Assembly (NCBI RefSeq): GCF_000688415.1 | Contig: NZ_JIAH01000001.1 | Location: forward strand, 1-64,000 | Source of the DNA: Corynebacterium pseudodiphtheriticum DSM 44287 | Lineage (GTDB): Bacteria; Actinomycetota; Actinomycetes; Mycobacteriales; Mycobacteriaceae | DNA: 64,000 nucleotides | Direction: 5' to 3' | Part shown: positions 53,053-61,477 of the stretch, piece by piece | How positions within the stretch are numbered: position 1 is the stretch's first letter | How the letters are laid out: every line of letters starts with the position of its first letter | Notes under the pieces: model-generated | What the model saw: the letters and a program-made list of their open reading frames with translations, nothing else | Databases searched by the model: none | What the model was told of the DNA's origin: nothing | Translations under genes and position numbers: made by a program

Positions 53053-54489
53053 TCACTCCGTATCGTTGGTGCCCCGGTCCATCAGAGCAAGCAACTCATC
53101 AAGTTCAGGACTCTCGGTCGCGAAAGGGTCTCCAAAAGTATATTCCAGTTGCTTCGGTTCTGTGATCTTCATTCGGGACCAATCGACAGCGAATTGAGTA
53201 TTGGTTTGCCGTGCCCGTACCAAAAACTGCCCGCGCTGGTGTGCTCGAGTGGTAGCTGGAGGAGTAGACATCGCAGCAGCGATGGCTTCGTCAGTAGTCC
53301 ATCGCTTTACCCTGCCTTTAGCTTCGAGTACCGGGAAGATACCACGACCGGGACGAATATCATGCATAGCGAGGTCGATCTGCGCTAGCTTCGGATGTGA
53401 CCACTCTGCATCGAGCCGGTCACGATAGTTTTCGAAAAGCTCTTTTTTGATTACCCAATCGATTTCCTGATTGACCTGGGAAAAATCTTGAGTCTCGATA
53501 GCGAGCAATGTCCGGCGCCACAAATCCACTACGCGATGCATTTCGGAAGTTGAGGATCCGGAATGCAGTTCATTCACACGGTAGTTATCACGTACCTCTA
53601 ACCAACGGGCAGCGTGTTCGCACAATGACTGCTGTACTTCAAGCGCAGTGACGGTGCCGCCGCTTTTAAGCCGTAGCTGTGTTTTGCCGCTCAAGTCACG
53701 CGAGATCTCGCGGATCTGTCCAATCGGGTCTTCTAACTCGAAATCAGGCAGCTCCCGCTCTGCCTCGATCATCTCCAATACCAACAACGCAGAGCCCACC
53801 TTCACAGCGAACGTCGGTTCAGACAAATTAGTATCTCCACCGATTACATGCAGTCGTCGGTACCGCTGGGAATCTGCGTGCGCTTCATCGCGTGAATTGA
53901 TCATTGGACGTGCCCTTGTGGTTGCAGAAGACACGCCTTCCCAGACTTGATCTGCACGTTGTGAAAGCACAAATCGCGCAGGGTGATCGTCAGTTTCTCG
54001 CTCAATGAGGCCAGCCCCGCAGACCAACTGGCGCGTTACCAGCAAGGGCTCGAGTGCGCGACCGATCGCACGCAATACCATCGACCGTGAAATCAAGTAA
54101 TTTTCGTGGCAACCATAGGAATTACCATGCGAATCCAGGTTATTTTTAAACAAGTAGATATGCTTGCCGACGCCCTCACGCTCCAGTACTAGTTCCGCGC
54201 GGCGCGCTAATGCATCGAGGATTCGATCCCCTGCTCGCTCATAATTCAACAGCTGGGTAATGCTGTCGCATTCTGCGGTGGCAATTTCCGGGTGAGCTCC
54301 CATATCGAGGTATACCCGTGAACCATTATCGCTGAAAATATTGGAGCTGCCGTGCTCCTCGACTACAGGAGCGAACAGGTAGCGAGCAACATCGGCAGCA
54401 CCAAGGGTATGCGTCCCGTTTGCAGATGTCGCGGTAATGCCGTATTCAGTTTCTACGCCCATAATACGGCGCGTATAAACTTCAGTCAC
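53053..54489 (-). CDS. pafA: Pup-protein ligase PafA
   Basis: A 478-residue glutamine-synthetase-like ligase that attaches Pup, via its C-terminal glutamate, to lysines of targets. ATP/Mg motif RRIMGVETEYGITA at 7-20; then RVYLDMGAHPEIATAECDS, YLFKNNLDSHGNSYGCHENYL given as residues ~105-125, and CGAGLIERE. The C-terminal domain has ELSHPKLAQIDLAMHDI-like sequence (EWSHPKLAQIDLAMHD). GTG 54489 overlaps the pup stop (GTGA). No prcB/prcA lies between pup and pafA, unlike mycobacteria. Confidence 0.96.
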   Translation of the reverse strand: MTEVYTRRIMGVETEYGITATSANGTHTLGAADVARYLFAPVVEEHGSSNIFSDNGSRVYLDMGAHPEIATAECDSITQLLNYERAGDRILDALARRAELVLEREGVGKHIYLFKNNLDSHGNSYGCHENYLISRSMVLRAIGRALEPLLVTRQLVCGAGLIERETDDHPARFVLSQRADQVWEGVSSATTRARPMINSRDEAHADSQRYRRLHVIGGDTNLSEPTFAVKVGSALLVLEMIEAERELPDFELEDPIGQIREISRDLSGKTQLRLKSGGTVTALEVQQSLCEHAARWLEVRDNYRVNELHSGSSTSEMHRVVDLWRRTLLAIETQDFSQVNQEIDWVIKKELFENYRDRLDAEWSHPKLAQIDLAMHDIRPGRGIFPVLEAKGRVKRWTTDEAIAAAMSTPPATTRAHQRGQFLVRARQTNTQFAVDWSRMKITEPKQLEYTFGDPFATESPELDELLALMDRGTNDTE

Positions 54490-54695
54490 TGTCCACCCTT
54501 CTGCACGTAGGAACGGACGAATTCTTCTGCGTTCGATTCCAGCAGCCCGTCGATTTCATCGAGTAAGTCGTCAGTGCCCGCAGTAGAAATCTGTGCCTGT
54601 CCATTTGCAAATTCGTCGTCAGCGGTGCCATTGTCGGCTCCACCGTTCGTCTGGGAGACTTGCGAACTGGAATTGTACGGTGAATTAGTCGCCAT
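54486..54695 (-). CDS. pup: Prokaryotic ubiquitin-like protein Pup
   Basis: A 69-residue, disordered, acidic modifier. The C-terminal helix binds Mpa and PafA: DDLLDEIDGLLESNAEE, then FVRSYVQKGGQ. The last residue is Gln, so Dop must deamidate it to Glu before ligation. ATG 54695 has AAGG ten bases upstream; a GTG three codons earlier is poorer. Coupled to pafA by four bases. 127 bases separate it from dop. Confidence 0.97.
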   Translation of the reverse strand: MATNSPYNSSSQVSQTNGGADNGTADDEFANGQAQISTAGTDDLLDEIDGLLESNAEEFVRSYVQKGGQ

Positions 54696-54821
54696 GATTA
54701 ACACTTACCTTGGTATCGTTCGTGGATTATTTTTAGGCTAGTTTTTGAGCTCGATATCGAGTAAGTCGAGTGAGTGAAGCCTTTATTTCTTCAGTTTACT
54801 GCGTTTATACTCTGGAGTTGT

Positions 54822-56369
54822 TTATGTCCTGGACTTTGCGTCAAGGATTTTACGAGCCGCTTCTGCTGCACTTGGTGAACTAGCGATGATGTCTTCCGCA
54901 GCTGCTTTATTCAACCCATCGACTTCGGTTAGGTCCACAAAGATCTCACCTCCTGGGCTATTTGGATCTGCAAAATGTAGCTCTTGCCAGTTCGCGGCCA
55001 CTAGCTCATCAGCGAAGCGTTCAATCATGCGTCCACGAGTCCAAGCCCGCGACTCCGCAGGCGGCATAGCAATGGCCATGTTGATTTCTTCGTCTGTCAC
55101 CAACGTCCGCATACGGCCCTTGCGTACCAAGGCGTGATACAGCGACTTCGAGGGATCAACATCGGTATATTGCAAATCGATTAACGCGATTTTGGGGTCA
55201 CTAACCGCAACACCGCGGTCCAGAAAGCCCTTGATCAACGCATATTTTGCCGTCCAGTCTAAAAGGTGAGCCGTTGAGAGGGGGTCGTCGGCAAGCAAGT
55301 CCAAAACTTCCTCCCACAGTGCAACTACCTTCTGCTCTCTCTCTGTGAGACTTACGACAGCTTCAGTGACGCGTCGAAGGTATTCTTTTTGAATCTCAAT
55401 AGCCGTAGCCGAGGATCCATTGGCGAGAGTAATTTTATGCGTCAAGCTCAGGTCGTGGCTTACGGCCGAAATTTCAGAAACCGGATCTTTGGGGCGCAAA
55501 TCGTCGAAGCGAACGCCAGCGTCAATCGCGTCCAAAACCAGTGCTGTGGTACCTAATTTCAGCAGTGTTGAGGTCTGGGACATGTTGGCATCGCCAGTGA
55601 TTACGTGCAATCGACCGTGTGTTTCAGGGTTCGTGTGCGGCTCATCACGAGTATTGATCAATCCTCGGTTGAGCGTGGTTTCGAGCGAAATTTCCTGTTC
55701 GATATAATCCGCGCGTTGTGAAATTTGGAAACCTGGGGTTTCGCCATGCTGCCCCAGACCTACTCGACCGGCGCCGATCATGATGATTCGGGTCACGAAA
55801 AACGGGATGAGCCCGTCCGCAATATCAGCAAACTCGGTACTGCGAGGGTACAGATAGTTCTCGTGCGAACCATATGAGGCACCCTTTCCATCCACATTGT
55901 TTTTGTAGATTTTCAGAGGTGGGCACGCGCCGTGATTAGCCAGAGCAGAGGTACCACTTTGCGAAAAAGTCGCGACGTCGTTGATTGCTTGCAGCGCAAT
56001 GCGGTCTCCGGCCTGGTCATAGACCATTGCCTGCCACGCATCTGCACATTCAGGCGAAGAGTATTCGGGGTGTGCGTGATCCACGTAAAACCGTGCGCCA
56101 TTATGGGTAACGGCATTGGCAACACCAAGAGTTTCCGGATCCACCATCGCCCCGGTTCGGTATCGTCGCCGATCACTGCCACGAGTATCTCGAGTTGGGT
56201 GTTCTGCCGCGAAATCCCACCGCGACCGGGTACCGATGTTCCGGAGTGCATAACTCACGACAGCATGGGTTGAAGTGACAATTGGGCTCAGCTTCGGCTG
56301 AGTTGGGGTGGCAATGCCGAATTCTGTTTCGGTGCCCATGAACCGTCGAAATTTCTGTGTGCTCTTCAT
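54822..56369 (-). CDS. dop: Pup deamidase/depupylase Dop
   Basis: A 515-residue PafA paralogue that converts Pup-Gln to Pup-Glu and removes Pup from substrates. N-terminus MKSTQKFRRFMGTETEFGIA carries the ATP-binding Glu pair; the Dop-loop region follows (residues ~38-75, HPTRDTRGSDRRRYR), and ARFYVDHAHPEYSSPECADA and YKNNVDGKGASYGSHENYL are catalytic-domain motifs. ATG 56369 was chosen because GGAG lies eight bases ahead and the longer frame (to 56522) overlaps mpa. It is between mpa and pup, same strand. Confidence 0.95.
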   Translation of the reverse strand: MKSTQKFRRFMGTETEFGIATPTQPKLSPIVTSTHAVVSYALRNIGTRSRWDFAAEHPTRDTRGSDRRRYRTGAMVDPETLGVANAVTHNGARFYVDHAHPEYSSPECADAWQAMVYDQAGDRIALQAINDVATFSQSGTSALANHGACPPLKIYKNNVDGKGASYGSHENYLYPRSTEFADIADGLIPFFVTRIIMIGAGRVGLGQHGETPGFQISQRADYIEQEISLETTLNRGLINTRDEPHTNPETHGRLHVITGDANMSQTSTLLKLGTTALVLDAIDAGVRFDDLRPKDPVSEISAVSHDLSLTHKITLANGSSATAIEIQKEYLRRVTEAVVSLTEREQKVVALWEEVLDLLADDPLSTAHLLDWTAKYALIKGFLDRGVAVSDPKIALIDLQYTDVDPSKSLYHALVRKGRMRTLVTDEEINMAIAMPPAESRAWTRGRMIERFADELVAANWQELHFADPNSPGGEIFVDLTEVDGLNKAAAEDIIASSPSAAEAARKILDAKSRT

Positions 56370-56464
56370 CTTCGCTACTCCGATGAACTCGTTAATGCAG
56401 TTTGGTAATCCCAAACTGTAGTCTGCCCCAGCTAGGTAAAAATTCGGATTTGGTATTGCTTCGA

Positions 56465-57991
56465 CTACGCCAAGCTCCGTGCTGAGACTACAGATTGAGA
56501 CAGTTTGACGATGCGGTTCCATTCTTCTGGGTTTGCAGTGTTTGGAAGGTCTTCACTCTCATCTTGCTCTGTACGCACCGCAGCTTGGATGTGTCGCAAT
56601 GAGATTCCGTGCTCACCGGTAGAACCAGCGGCTATATAGTCTTTGATCGCGAGCTTTTTCGCCCGATCAACCACATTGGCAATCAGGGCGCCAGAGACGA
56701 AATCACCGTAATGCAGTACAGCGGTACTGCCGTCGCGAAGAGTTAGCTCGACGAATGGACGTGGTGCAAACAACGCATCTACCGCTCCGTCAATAAGTAC
56801 TTCGAGTGGATCAGTATGTGGAACCCCCTCGTGGAGATAACGACTGATGATGTCTGGCGCTTCGTGCTTGGTGGGACGAGAGATTCGGATCTTGATGTCC
56901 AGTCGCCCAGGACGCAGCAACGCGGGGTCAATGAGTTCTTCCCGGTTGGTCGCGCCGACCACTATGACGTTATCCAGGCCTTCTACGCCATCAATTTCGG
57001 TAAGTAGCTGTGGCACTGCAGTGGTTTCGATGTCTGAGGAGACTCCGGTACCTCGTGTGCGGAAAATGGATTCCATCTCATCAAAAAATACAATGACGGG
57101 CGCACCCTCAGAAGCAAGCTCTCGGGCGCGCTCAAAAATCAGGCGGATCACGCGTTCTGTTTCGCCCACGTATTTATTCAGTAGCTCCGGGCCCTTTACA
57201 TTCAAAAAATAGGAAGCTGAACCGTTCCCCACGCGAGATGCCAGTGAATGAGCTACGGCTTTGGCGATCAGGGTTTTCCCACAACCTGGTGGCCCATAGA
57301 GCAATACCCCCTTTGGTGGATGTAATTGGTAATCGTGGTAGAGCTCGGGGTGGTCGAACGGCATTTCGACAGCGTCGCGAACTTGTTCAATCTGCGCATC
57401 TAAGCCACCGATGTCGTCGTAAGTGACGTCCGGGATTTCTTCGAGTGCAAGCTGGGTAACTTCCGCTTGGGAAATCCGCTCGAATGCGAAGCCGGATTTC
57501 ACGTCTGCCAGCACGCTATCACCCGCGCGAACATGTCCCACCAGCGGCGCTGCCAAATGCAGCACGTGGGTATCACCTTGGGGTGCGGAAGCAAGCACAC
57601 GAACATCACCGTGTGCAGACTCTTCGACAAATTCAGTAACCCGCATTAATACGCCATCGGAAGCGAAGCCGCAATCTTCGACAATGACGCTGCCGTCACC
57701 CATTCGCACTTGCGCACCAACTGGGATCTCACGGCTTATTAATGGCGAGACACTGACACGCAATCGCCGAGTTGAAGTGAACACGTCAGCTTCGCGGGGG
57801 TTACCTGGTGCGTAACGCAGAAACACGCCGTAGGTAGAGACTGGCTCTTGCAGAGCATTGATCTCAGAGGTTAACTGGGCGAGTTTGTCTCGTGAAGTCT
57901 TTAGCAGAGTGGCCAATTGCTCGTTGCGCTTACGTAAGTCGCGTACGTCGCGTCGGAGCTGTAGCTGTGGGTCCGGCGTAGTCTTAGTCAT
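56465..57991 (-). CDS. mpa: AAA+ ATPase Mpa/ARC
   Basis: A 508-residue AAA ATPase. N-terminal coiled coil (about 10-50, [18 protein letters not shown]) binds Pup; two OB-type domains follow (50-190); AAA domain with Walker [18 protein letters not shown], Walker [11 protein letters not shown] and sensor [19 protein letters not shown]. The C-terminus ends SVVSARSLA and lacks the GQYL gate-opening motif of mycobacterial Mpa, which agrees with the absence of a 20S proteasome here. It probably unfolds pupylated proteins without degrading them through a proteasome. Confidence 0.95.
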   Translation of the reverse strand: MTKTTPDPQLQLRRDVRDLRKRNEQLATLLKTSRDKLAQLTSEINALQEPVSTYGVFLRYAPGNPREADVFTSTRRLRVSVSPLISREIPVGAQVRMGDGSVIVEDCGFASDGVLMRVTEFVEESAHGDVRVLASAPQGDTHVLHLAAPLVGHVRAGDSVLADVKSGFAFERISQAEVTQLALEEIPDVTYDDIGGLDAQIEQVRDAVEMPFDHPELYHDYQLHPPKGVLLYGPPGCGKTLIAKAVAHSLASRVGNGSASYFLNVKGPELLNKYVGETERVIRLIFERARELASEGAPVIVFFDEMESIFRTRGTGVSSDIETTAVPQLLTEIDGVEGLDNVIVVGATNREELIDPALLRPGRLDIKIRISRPTKHEAPDIISRYLHEGVPHTDPLEVLIDGAVDALFAPRPFVELTLRDGSTAVLHYGDFVSGALIANVVDRAKKLAIKDYIAAGSTGEHGISLRHIQAAVRTEQDESEDLPNTANPEEWNRIVKLSQSVVSARSLA

Positions 57992-58167
57992 AAAAAACTC
58001 CGAACCTCCCTTCTGCGTGTTCAGGGTGTTTTTATCAGCAGCGTTTGTGCTGTCGAGATGGTAAAACGGCGGTCACTCTAGTGTGTGGTCCCGCGGTTAT
58101 TGTTTGAGTTAAGGCTAACAAACAAGGCTGGTGGTAGCTACGTTAGGTCAGGCTAGTAAACCCGAAC

Positions 58168-58194
58168 ACTATACCGGTGTAGCACGAGTGTAAA
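58168..58194 (-). promoter_or_regulatory. Candidate promoter for mpa
   Basis: On the leftward strand TTTACA (58189-58194) and TATAGT (58168-58173), 15-base spacer, about 177 bases before mpa in the 224-base gap from trmI. Spacer is short, so low confidence. Confidence 0.3.
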
Positions 58195-58215
58195 AGCGCT
58201 GGATAAAGCGCAGCC

Positions 58216-59052
58216 TTAACGACGGGCTTTACGCTTCGGGCGTGGCGGGACGACGCCGTCGGCAAGTCGGCGCGTCATGATCAAAAATGCCGTGTGTGCA
58301 TTCATTCGGTGCTCCGGACGCGTTGCGAGTCCTTCTACCTTCCAATCACGCACCAATGATTCCCAGGCACGTGGCTCCGTAAAACACTTCTGCTCACGGA
58401 TGCCCTCCATCACCTTCATCAGCTGGGGCACCGTGGCGACATAGGTAATAAACACTCCACCGGGAACCAGCATATTTTTCACGGTCTGGAGCATTTCCCA
58501 AGGCTCCAGCATGTCCAGAATTACTCGATCAACTGGGCCGTCGGTTGCTTCCGGTGTAAGCTCCCGGAAATCGCCGAGCCGCGGGCTCCACCACTCCGGC
58601 TGCTCACCAAAATATTCCTTGACGTTATCAATGGCATAGCCAATATGATCGTCGCGAAGTTCGTAGGAATAGACATGACCTTCGGGTCCTACCGCCCGAA
58701 GCAAAGCCATTGACAAAGCACCTGATCCCGCTCCGGCCTCTAAAACCTTGGCGCCACGGAAAATATCGCCCTCGATCAAGATTTGGGCCGCATCCTTCGG
58801 ATAAATCACTTGTGCACCACGCGGCATAGAAAGCACGTGATCGACCATCAAGTGACGAAACATAAGAAAGGGGCTGCCCAAACTTGAATTAACGACGGAG
58901 CCTTCCTCCATACCAACGATGTCATCGTGTTCGACGATCCCATGGTGAGAGTGAAACTTGTTGCCCTCTTTGAGATACAGAGTGAAATGCCGACGCTTTG
59001 CATCGGTAAGCTGAACGCGGTCTCCGTACTGAAACGGACCAGAATATGCCAT
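58216..59052 (-). CDS. trmI: tRNA (adenine-58-N1)-methyltransferase TrmI
   Basis: A 278-residue class I methyltransferase making m1A58 in the T-loop of tRNAs. N-terminal beta domain (GPFQYGDRVQLTDAKRRHFT), SAM motif LEAGAGSGALSMALLRAVGP, VYSYELRDDH, and VDRVILDMLEPWEML with the catalytic Asp. ATG 59052 is preceded by AAAGG; the longer frame to 59130 adds 26 unlike residues. The basic C-terminus ends RPKRKARR. It corresponds to Rv2118c and is upstream of mpa as in mycobacteria. Confidence 0.94.
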   Translation of the reverse strand: MAYSGPFQYGDRVQLTDAKRRHFTLYLKEGNKFHSHHGIVEHDDIVGMEEGSVVNSSLGSPFLMFRHLMVDHVLSMPRGAQVIYPKDAAQILIEGDIFRGAKVLEAGAGSGALSMALLRAVGPEGHVYSYELRDDHIGYAIDNVKEYFGEQPEWWSPRLGDFRELTPEATDGPVDRVILDMLEPWEMLQTVKNMLVPGGVFITYVATVPQLMKVMEGIREQKCFTEPRAWESLVRDWKVEGLATRPEHRMNAHTAFLIMTRRLADGVVPPRPKRKARR

Positions 59053-59155
59053 TAAATAGCCTTTCTTATCGTAAAGTCGCTGGTGTCTGACCAACACTAG
59101 ACTGGGCGGATGCACGACCTGTCTCGTCACAGATGAACCCGTGGTCTTAGCAGTC

Positions 59156-60445
59156 TTAATTGATCAGGTAGGACTCTAGTGCTTGGGAGAGCCATAATTG
59201 GTCGTGGACACCAATCATTTCTCGGGCAGAATGCATCGATAGCATTGGTACTCCGACGTCAACAGTATCGATACCTAGCGCTGTAGCTGTTGCCGGGCCG
59301 ATCGTAGACCCACAGGGTACCGAGTTCTTACTTACGTAATTCTGGATCGGAACCATCGCTGCGCGACAGGCGTTTTCCCACATAGCGATAGTCCGCGCAT
59401 TCGAGGCATAGCGCTGTTTCGAATTGATCTTGGTGACAGGACCACCACCAATGATTGGTGGATTATGCGGATCGTGTTTTTCGGCATAATTCGGGTGGAT
59501 CGAGTGAGCTGCATCCGCAGACACACATGATGAGCGTCGTAGCATTTGCAAGTAGCTTTCGCGGTCAGCCCCAAGTGCAGTTGCTGTGCGCTCAAGTGTC
59601 TCGGCCAAAATCGGCCCCTGTGCCCCCGTTGTGGAAGCAGATCCGACCTCTTCGTGGTCAAACGCAGCTAAAACTGCAATATCAGAACTCAAATCGCCCG
59701 ATGCCACAGCACGTTCGAGTGCGACCATGCTGGCGAATACGCTGGATAGATTATCCATACGCGAAGAAGCCAAGAGGTCCGCATTCACGCCAAACAAACT
59801 GGCTGGTTGTGCCGGTGCAGTAATAAGGCTCCAGGAAGCAATGTCAGATTCCGCAACTCCAAGCTGCCCCGCAATTATCGACGCGATTCCTACCTGCTGC
59901 GCTTGCGCGCTCACAGCGTCGGCGGTGGCGTCGGCAAGTCCCATGACTGGGTGCAGATGTTGTTGCTTATCAACGGAAAATTCCTTCGAACTGTCCAGAT
60001 GAATAGCTAAGTGTGGAATCCGGAGAATCGGACCGGTATTGAGTAAACGCTCTGAACCATCGGAAAAGATCACCTGACCGGCTAAAGTAAGCTCACGATC
60101 AAACCACGAGGGAATGATCGGGCCACCGTAAATTTCCACCCCCAACTGCTGCCAGCCATGCTGCGTGCTGTCTGGCTGCGGCTTGAGGCTGAAGCCAGGT
60201 GAATCAGTGTGTGAGCCGATAATCCGGAAACCAGAATGTGGGCCAGCATCATCTGGCACAAACCACGCTAATACAGCACCATCACGGACAATCACATGCC
60301 CGCCGGGGCTGGCATCCCACGGTTGATCTTCTACCTGTTTTTGGAAACCACTGGCAAGCAAACGATCAGCAACGGCATGTGCGGCATGGAAAGAACTCGG
60401 AGCGGCGTCCAAAAAATCCATGAACTGGTTAATTTCGTTCATCAC
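59156..60445 (-). CDS. M18-family aminopeptidase
   Basis: A 429-residue metallo-aminopeptidase (DAP/aminopeptidase I type) with a two-zinc centre. Ligands lie in IIGSHTDSPGF, AAFDHEEVGSASTTG and the C-terminal SMHSAREMIGVHDQL; SRMDNLSSVFASM is also typical. It removes acidic or neutral N-terminal residues during peptide turnover. ATGATG start at 60445. It is 103 bases upstream of trmI and divergent from the RecB-like gene. Confidence 0.93.
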   Translation of the reverse strand: MMNEINQFMDFLDAAPSSFHAAHAVADRLLASGFQKQVEDQPWDASPGGHVIVRDGAVLAWFVPDDAGPHSGFRIIGSHTDSPGFSLKPQPDSTQHGWQQLGVEIYGGPIIPSWFDRELTLAGQVIFSDGSERLLNTGPILRIPHLAIHLDSSKEFSVDKQQHLHPVMGLADATADAVSAQAQQVGIASIIAGQLGVAESDIASWSLITAPAQPASLFGVNADLLASSRMDNLSSVFASMVALERAVASGDLSSDIAVLAAFDHEEVGSASTTGAQGPILAETLERTATALGADRESYLQMLRRSSCVSADAAHSIHPNYAEKHDPHNPPIIGGGPVTKINSKQRYASNARTIAMWENACRAAMVPIQNYVSKNSVPCGSTIGPATATALGIDTVDVGVPMLSMHSAREMIGVHDQLWLSQALESYLIN

Positions 60446-60533
60446 AACTCACTTTCCCACTCAAATTCATCGATAACTCGGTTCTACCCAGCTTAGTGCT
60501 AACCCTGTAGAAGCGTTTAAGCTGGATAGCATT

Positions 60534-61388
60534 ATGAGCACTTCGCGCAATACCTCAAACACCGACGCTCCCCGGCGCCCGAAACCGCTAGCCCTCTCCC
60601 CTTCGCGTGCCGGTGATTATCAACAATGTCCATTGCTCTATCGGTTTCGGGCCATAGATCGTTTGCCGGAACCGAAAACTCTCGCGCAAACCCGCGGGAC
60701 ACTGGTGCACGCAGTTCTCGAAGAAATGCACAAACTTCCAGCACGTGAACGCACATACCCTGCCGCGGTGAAAATGCTGAAACCAAACTGGGAAAAAATG
60801 CGTTCCGACGACGAGGAACTTATAGAGTTAGTCCCAGATAGCGACACCTACGATTTCTTGGTGCAGTGTCGTAGCCTTGTCAAGGGCTATTTCCAGATGG
60901 AAAATCCACAGGGCTTCGATGCCGAATCAGTGGAAATGTACGTTGATACGGTACTGCCCAACGGCGTGCCTGTGCGGGGCTTTATCGACCGCGTGGATAA
61001 AGCCCCCACCGGAGAGGTGCGGGTTGTCGACTATAAAACAGGCAAAAAACCTATCCCGCGTTTTTCCCATAACGCAAGATTCCAAATGCTATTTTACGCA
61101 TTGGTGTACTGGCGCTTACAAGAAATCATTCCGCATCAGCTGAGGTTGATGTATATAAAAGTGATTGACGATATGGTGCTGGCTCCGTCCAAAGAAGAAC
61201 TGGAATTTTTTGAACGAGATCTCGGCGAACTATGGGCAAAGATCGAACGTGACGGACAAACCGGGCACTTCCCCACAAAAACCTCGAAATTATGTGGATG
61301 GTGCCCACACCAAAAATTATGCCCGGAGTTTGGGGGAACTCCTCCCCCGTACCCCGGGTGGCCTGGTTCGGCAGCAGATCCTGCATAG
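60534..61388 (+). CDS. RecB-family PD-(D/E)XK nuclease with predicted Fe-S cluster
   Basis: A 284-residue single-domain nuclease related to Cas4 and the AddB/RecB nuclease domain (Rv2119 equivalent). Motifs: TLVHAVLEEMHKLP (conserved His), FIDRVDKAPTGEVRVVDYKTGK containing the D-x-K catalytic set (seen as IDRVD and VDYKTGK). Four cysteines (C32 in QQCPLLYR; C254, C257, C263 in CGWCPHQKLC) follow the 4Fe-4S pattern of Cas4/AddB. It is monocistronic, divergent from the M18 gene and convergent with fhs. There is no CRISPR locus nearby, so a DNA-repair role is more likely. Confidence 0.9.
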   Translation: MSTSRNTSNTDAPRRPKPLALSPSRAGDYQQCPLLYRFRAIDRLPEPKTLAQTRGTLVHAVLEEMHKLPARERTYPAAVKMLKPNWEKMRSDDEELIELVPDSDTYDFLVQCRSLVKGYFQMENPQGFDAESVEMYVDTVLPNGVPVRGFIDRVDKAPTGEVRVVDYKTGKKPIPRFSHNARFQMLFYALVYWRLQEIIPHQLRLMYIKVIDDMVLAPSKEELEFFERDLGELWAKIERDGQTGHFPTKTSKLCGWCPHQKLCPEFGGTPPPYPGWPGSAADPA

Positions 61389-61437
61389 TGTTCTCAGCGC
61401 AATGGGCTGCTAGCAGAGTTAAGCTTACAAACACCGT

Positions 61438-61471
61438 ACGGGCCGGGATCGACGATGTTGTCTCGGCCCGT
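61438..61471. terminator. Terminator between RecB-like gene and fhs
   Basis: ACGGGCCGGGA (61438-61448) pairs with TCTCGGCCCGT (61461-61471), 11 bp with one G:U and a 12-base loop. It lies between converging genes and probably ends both; no long T-run. Confidence 0.6.
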
Positions 61472-61477
61472 CAGCGA

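Noticed and set aside
60534..61388. Cas4 of a CRISPR system
   Set aside because: The nuclease has Cas4-like motifs, but no cas1, cas2 or array is nearby and the position is that of Rv2119.
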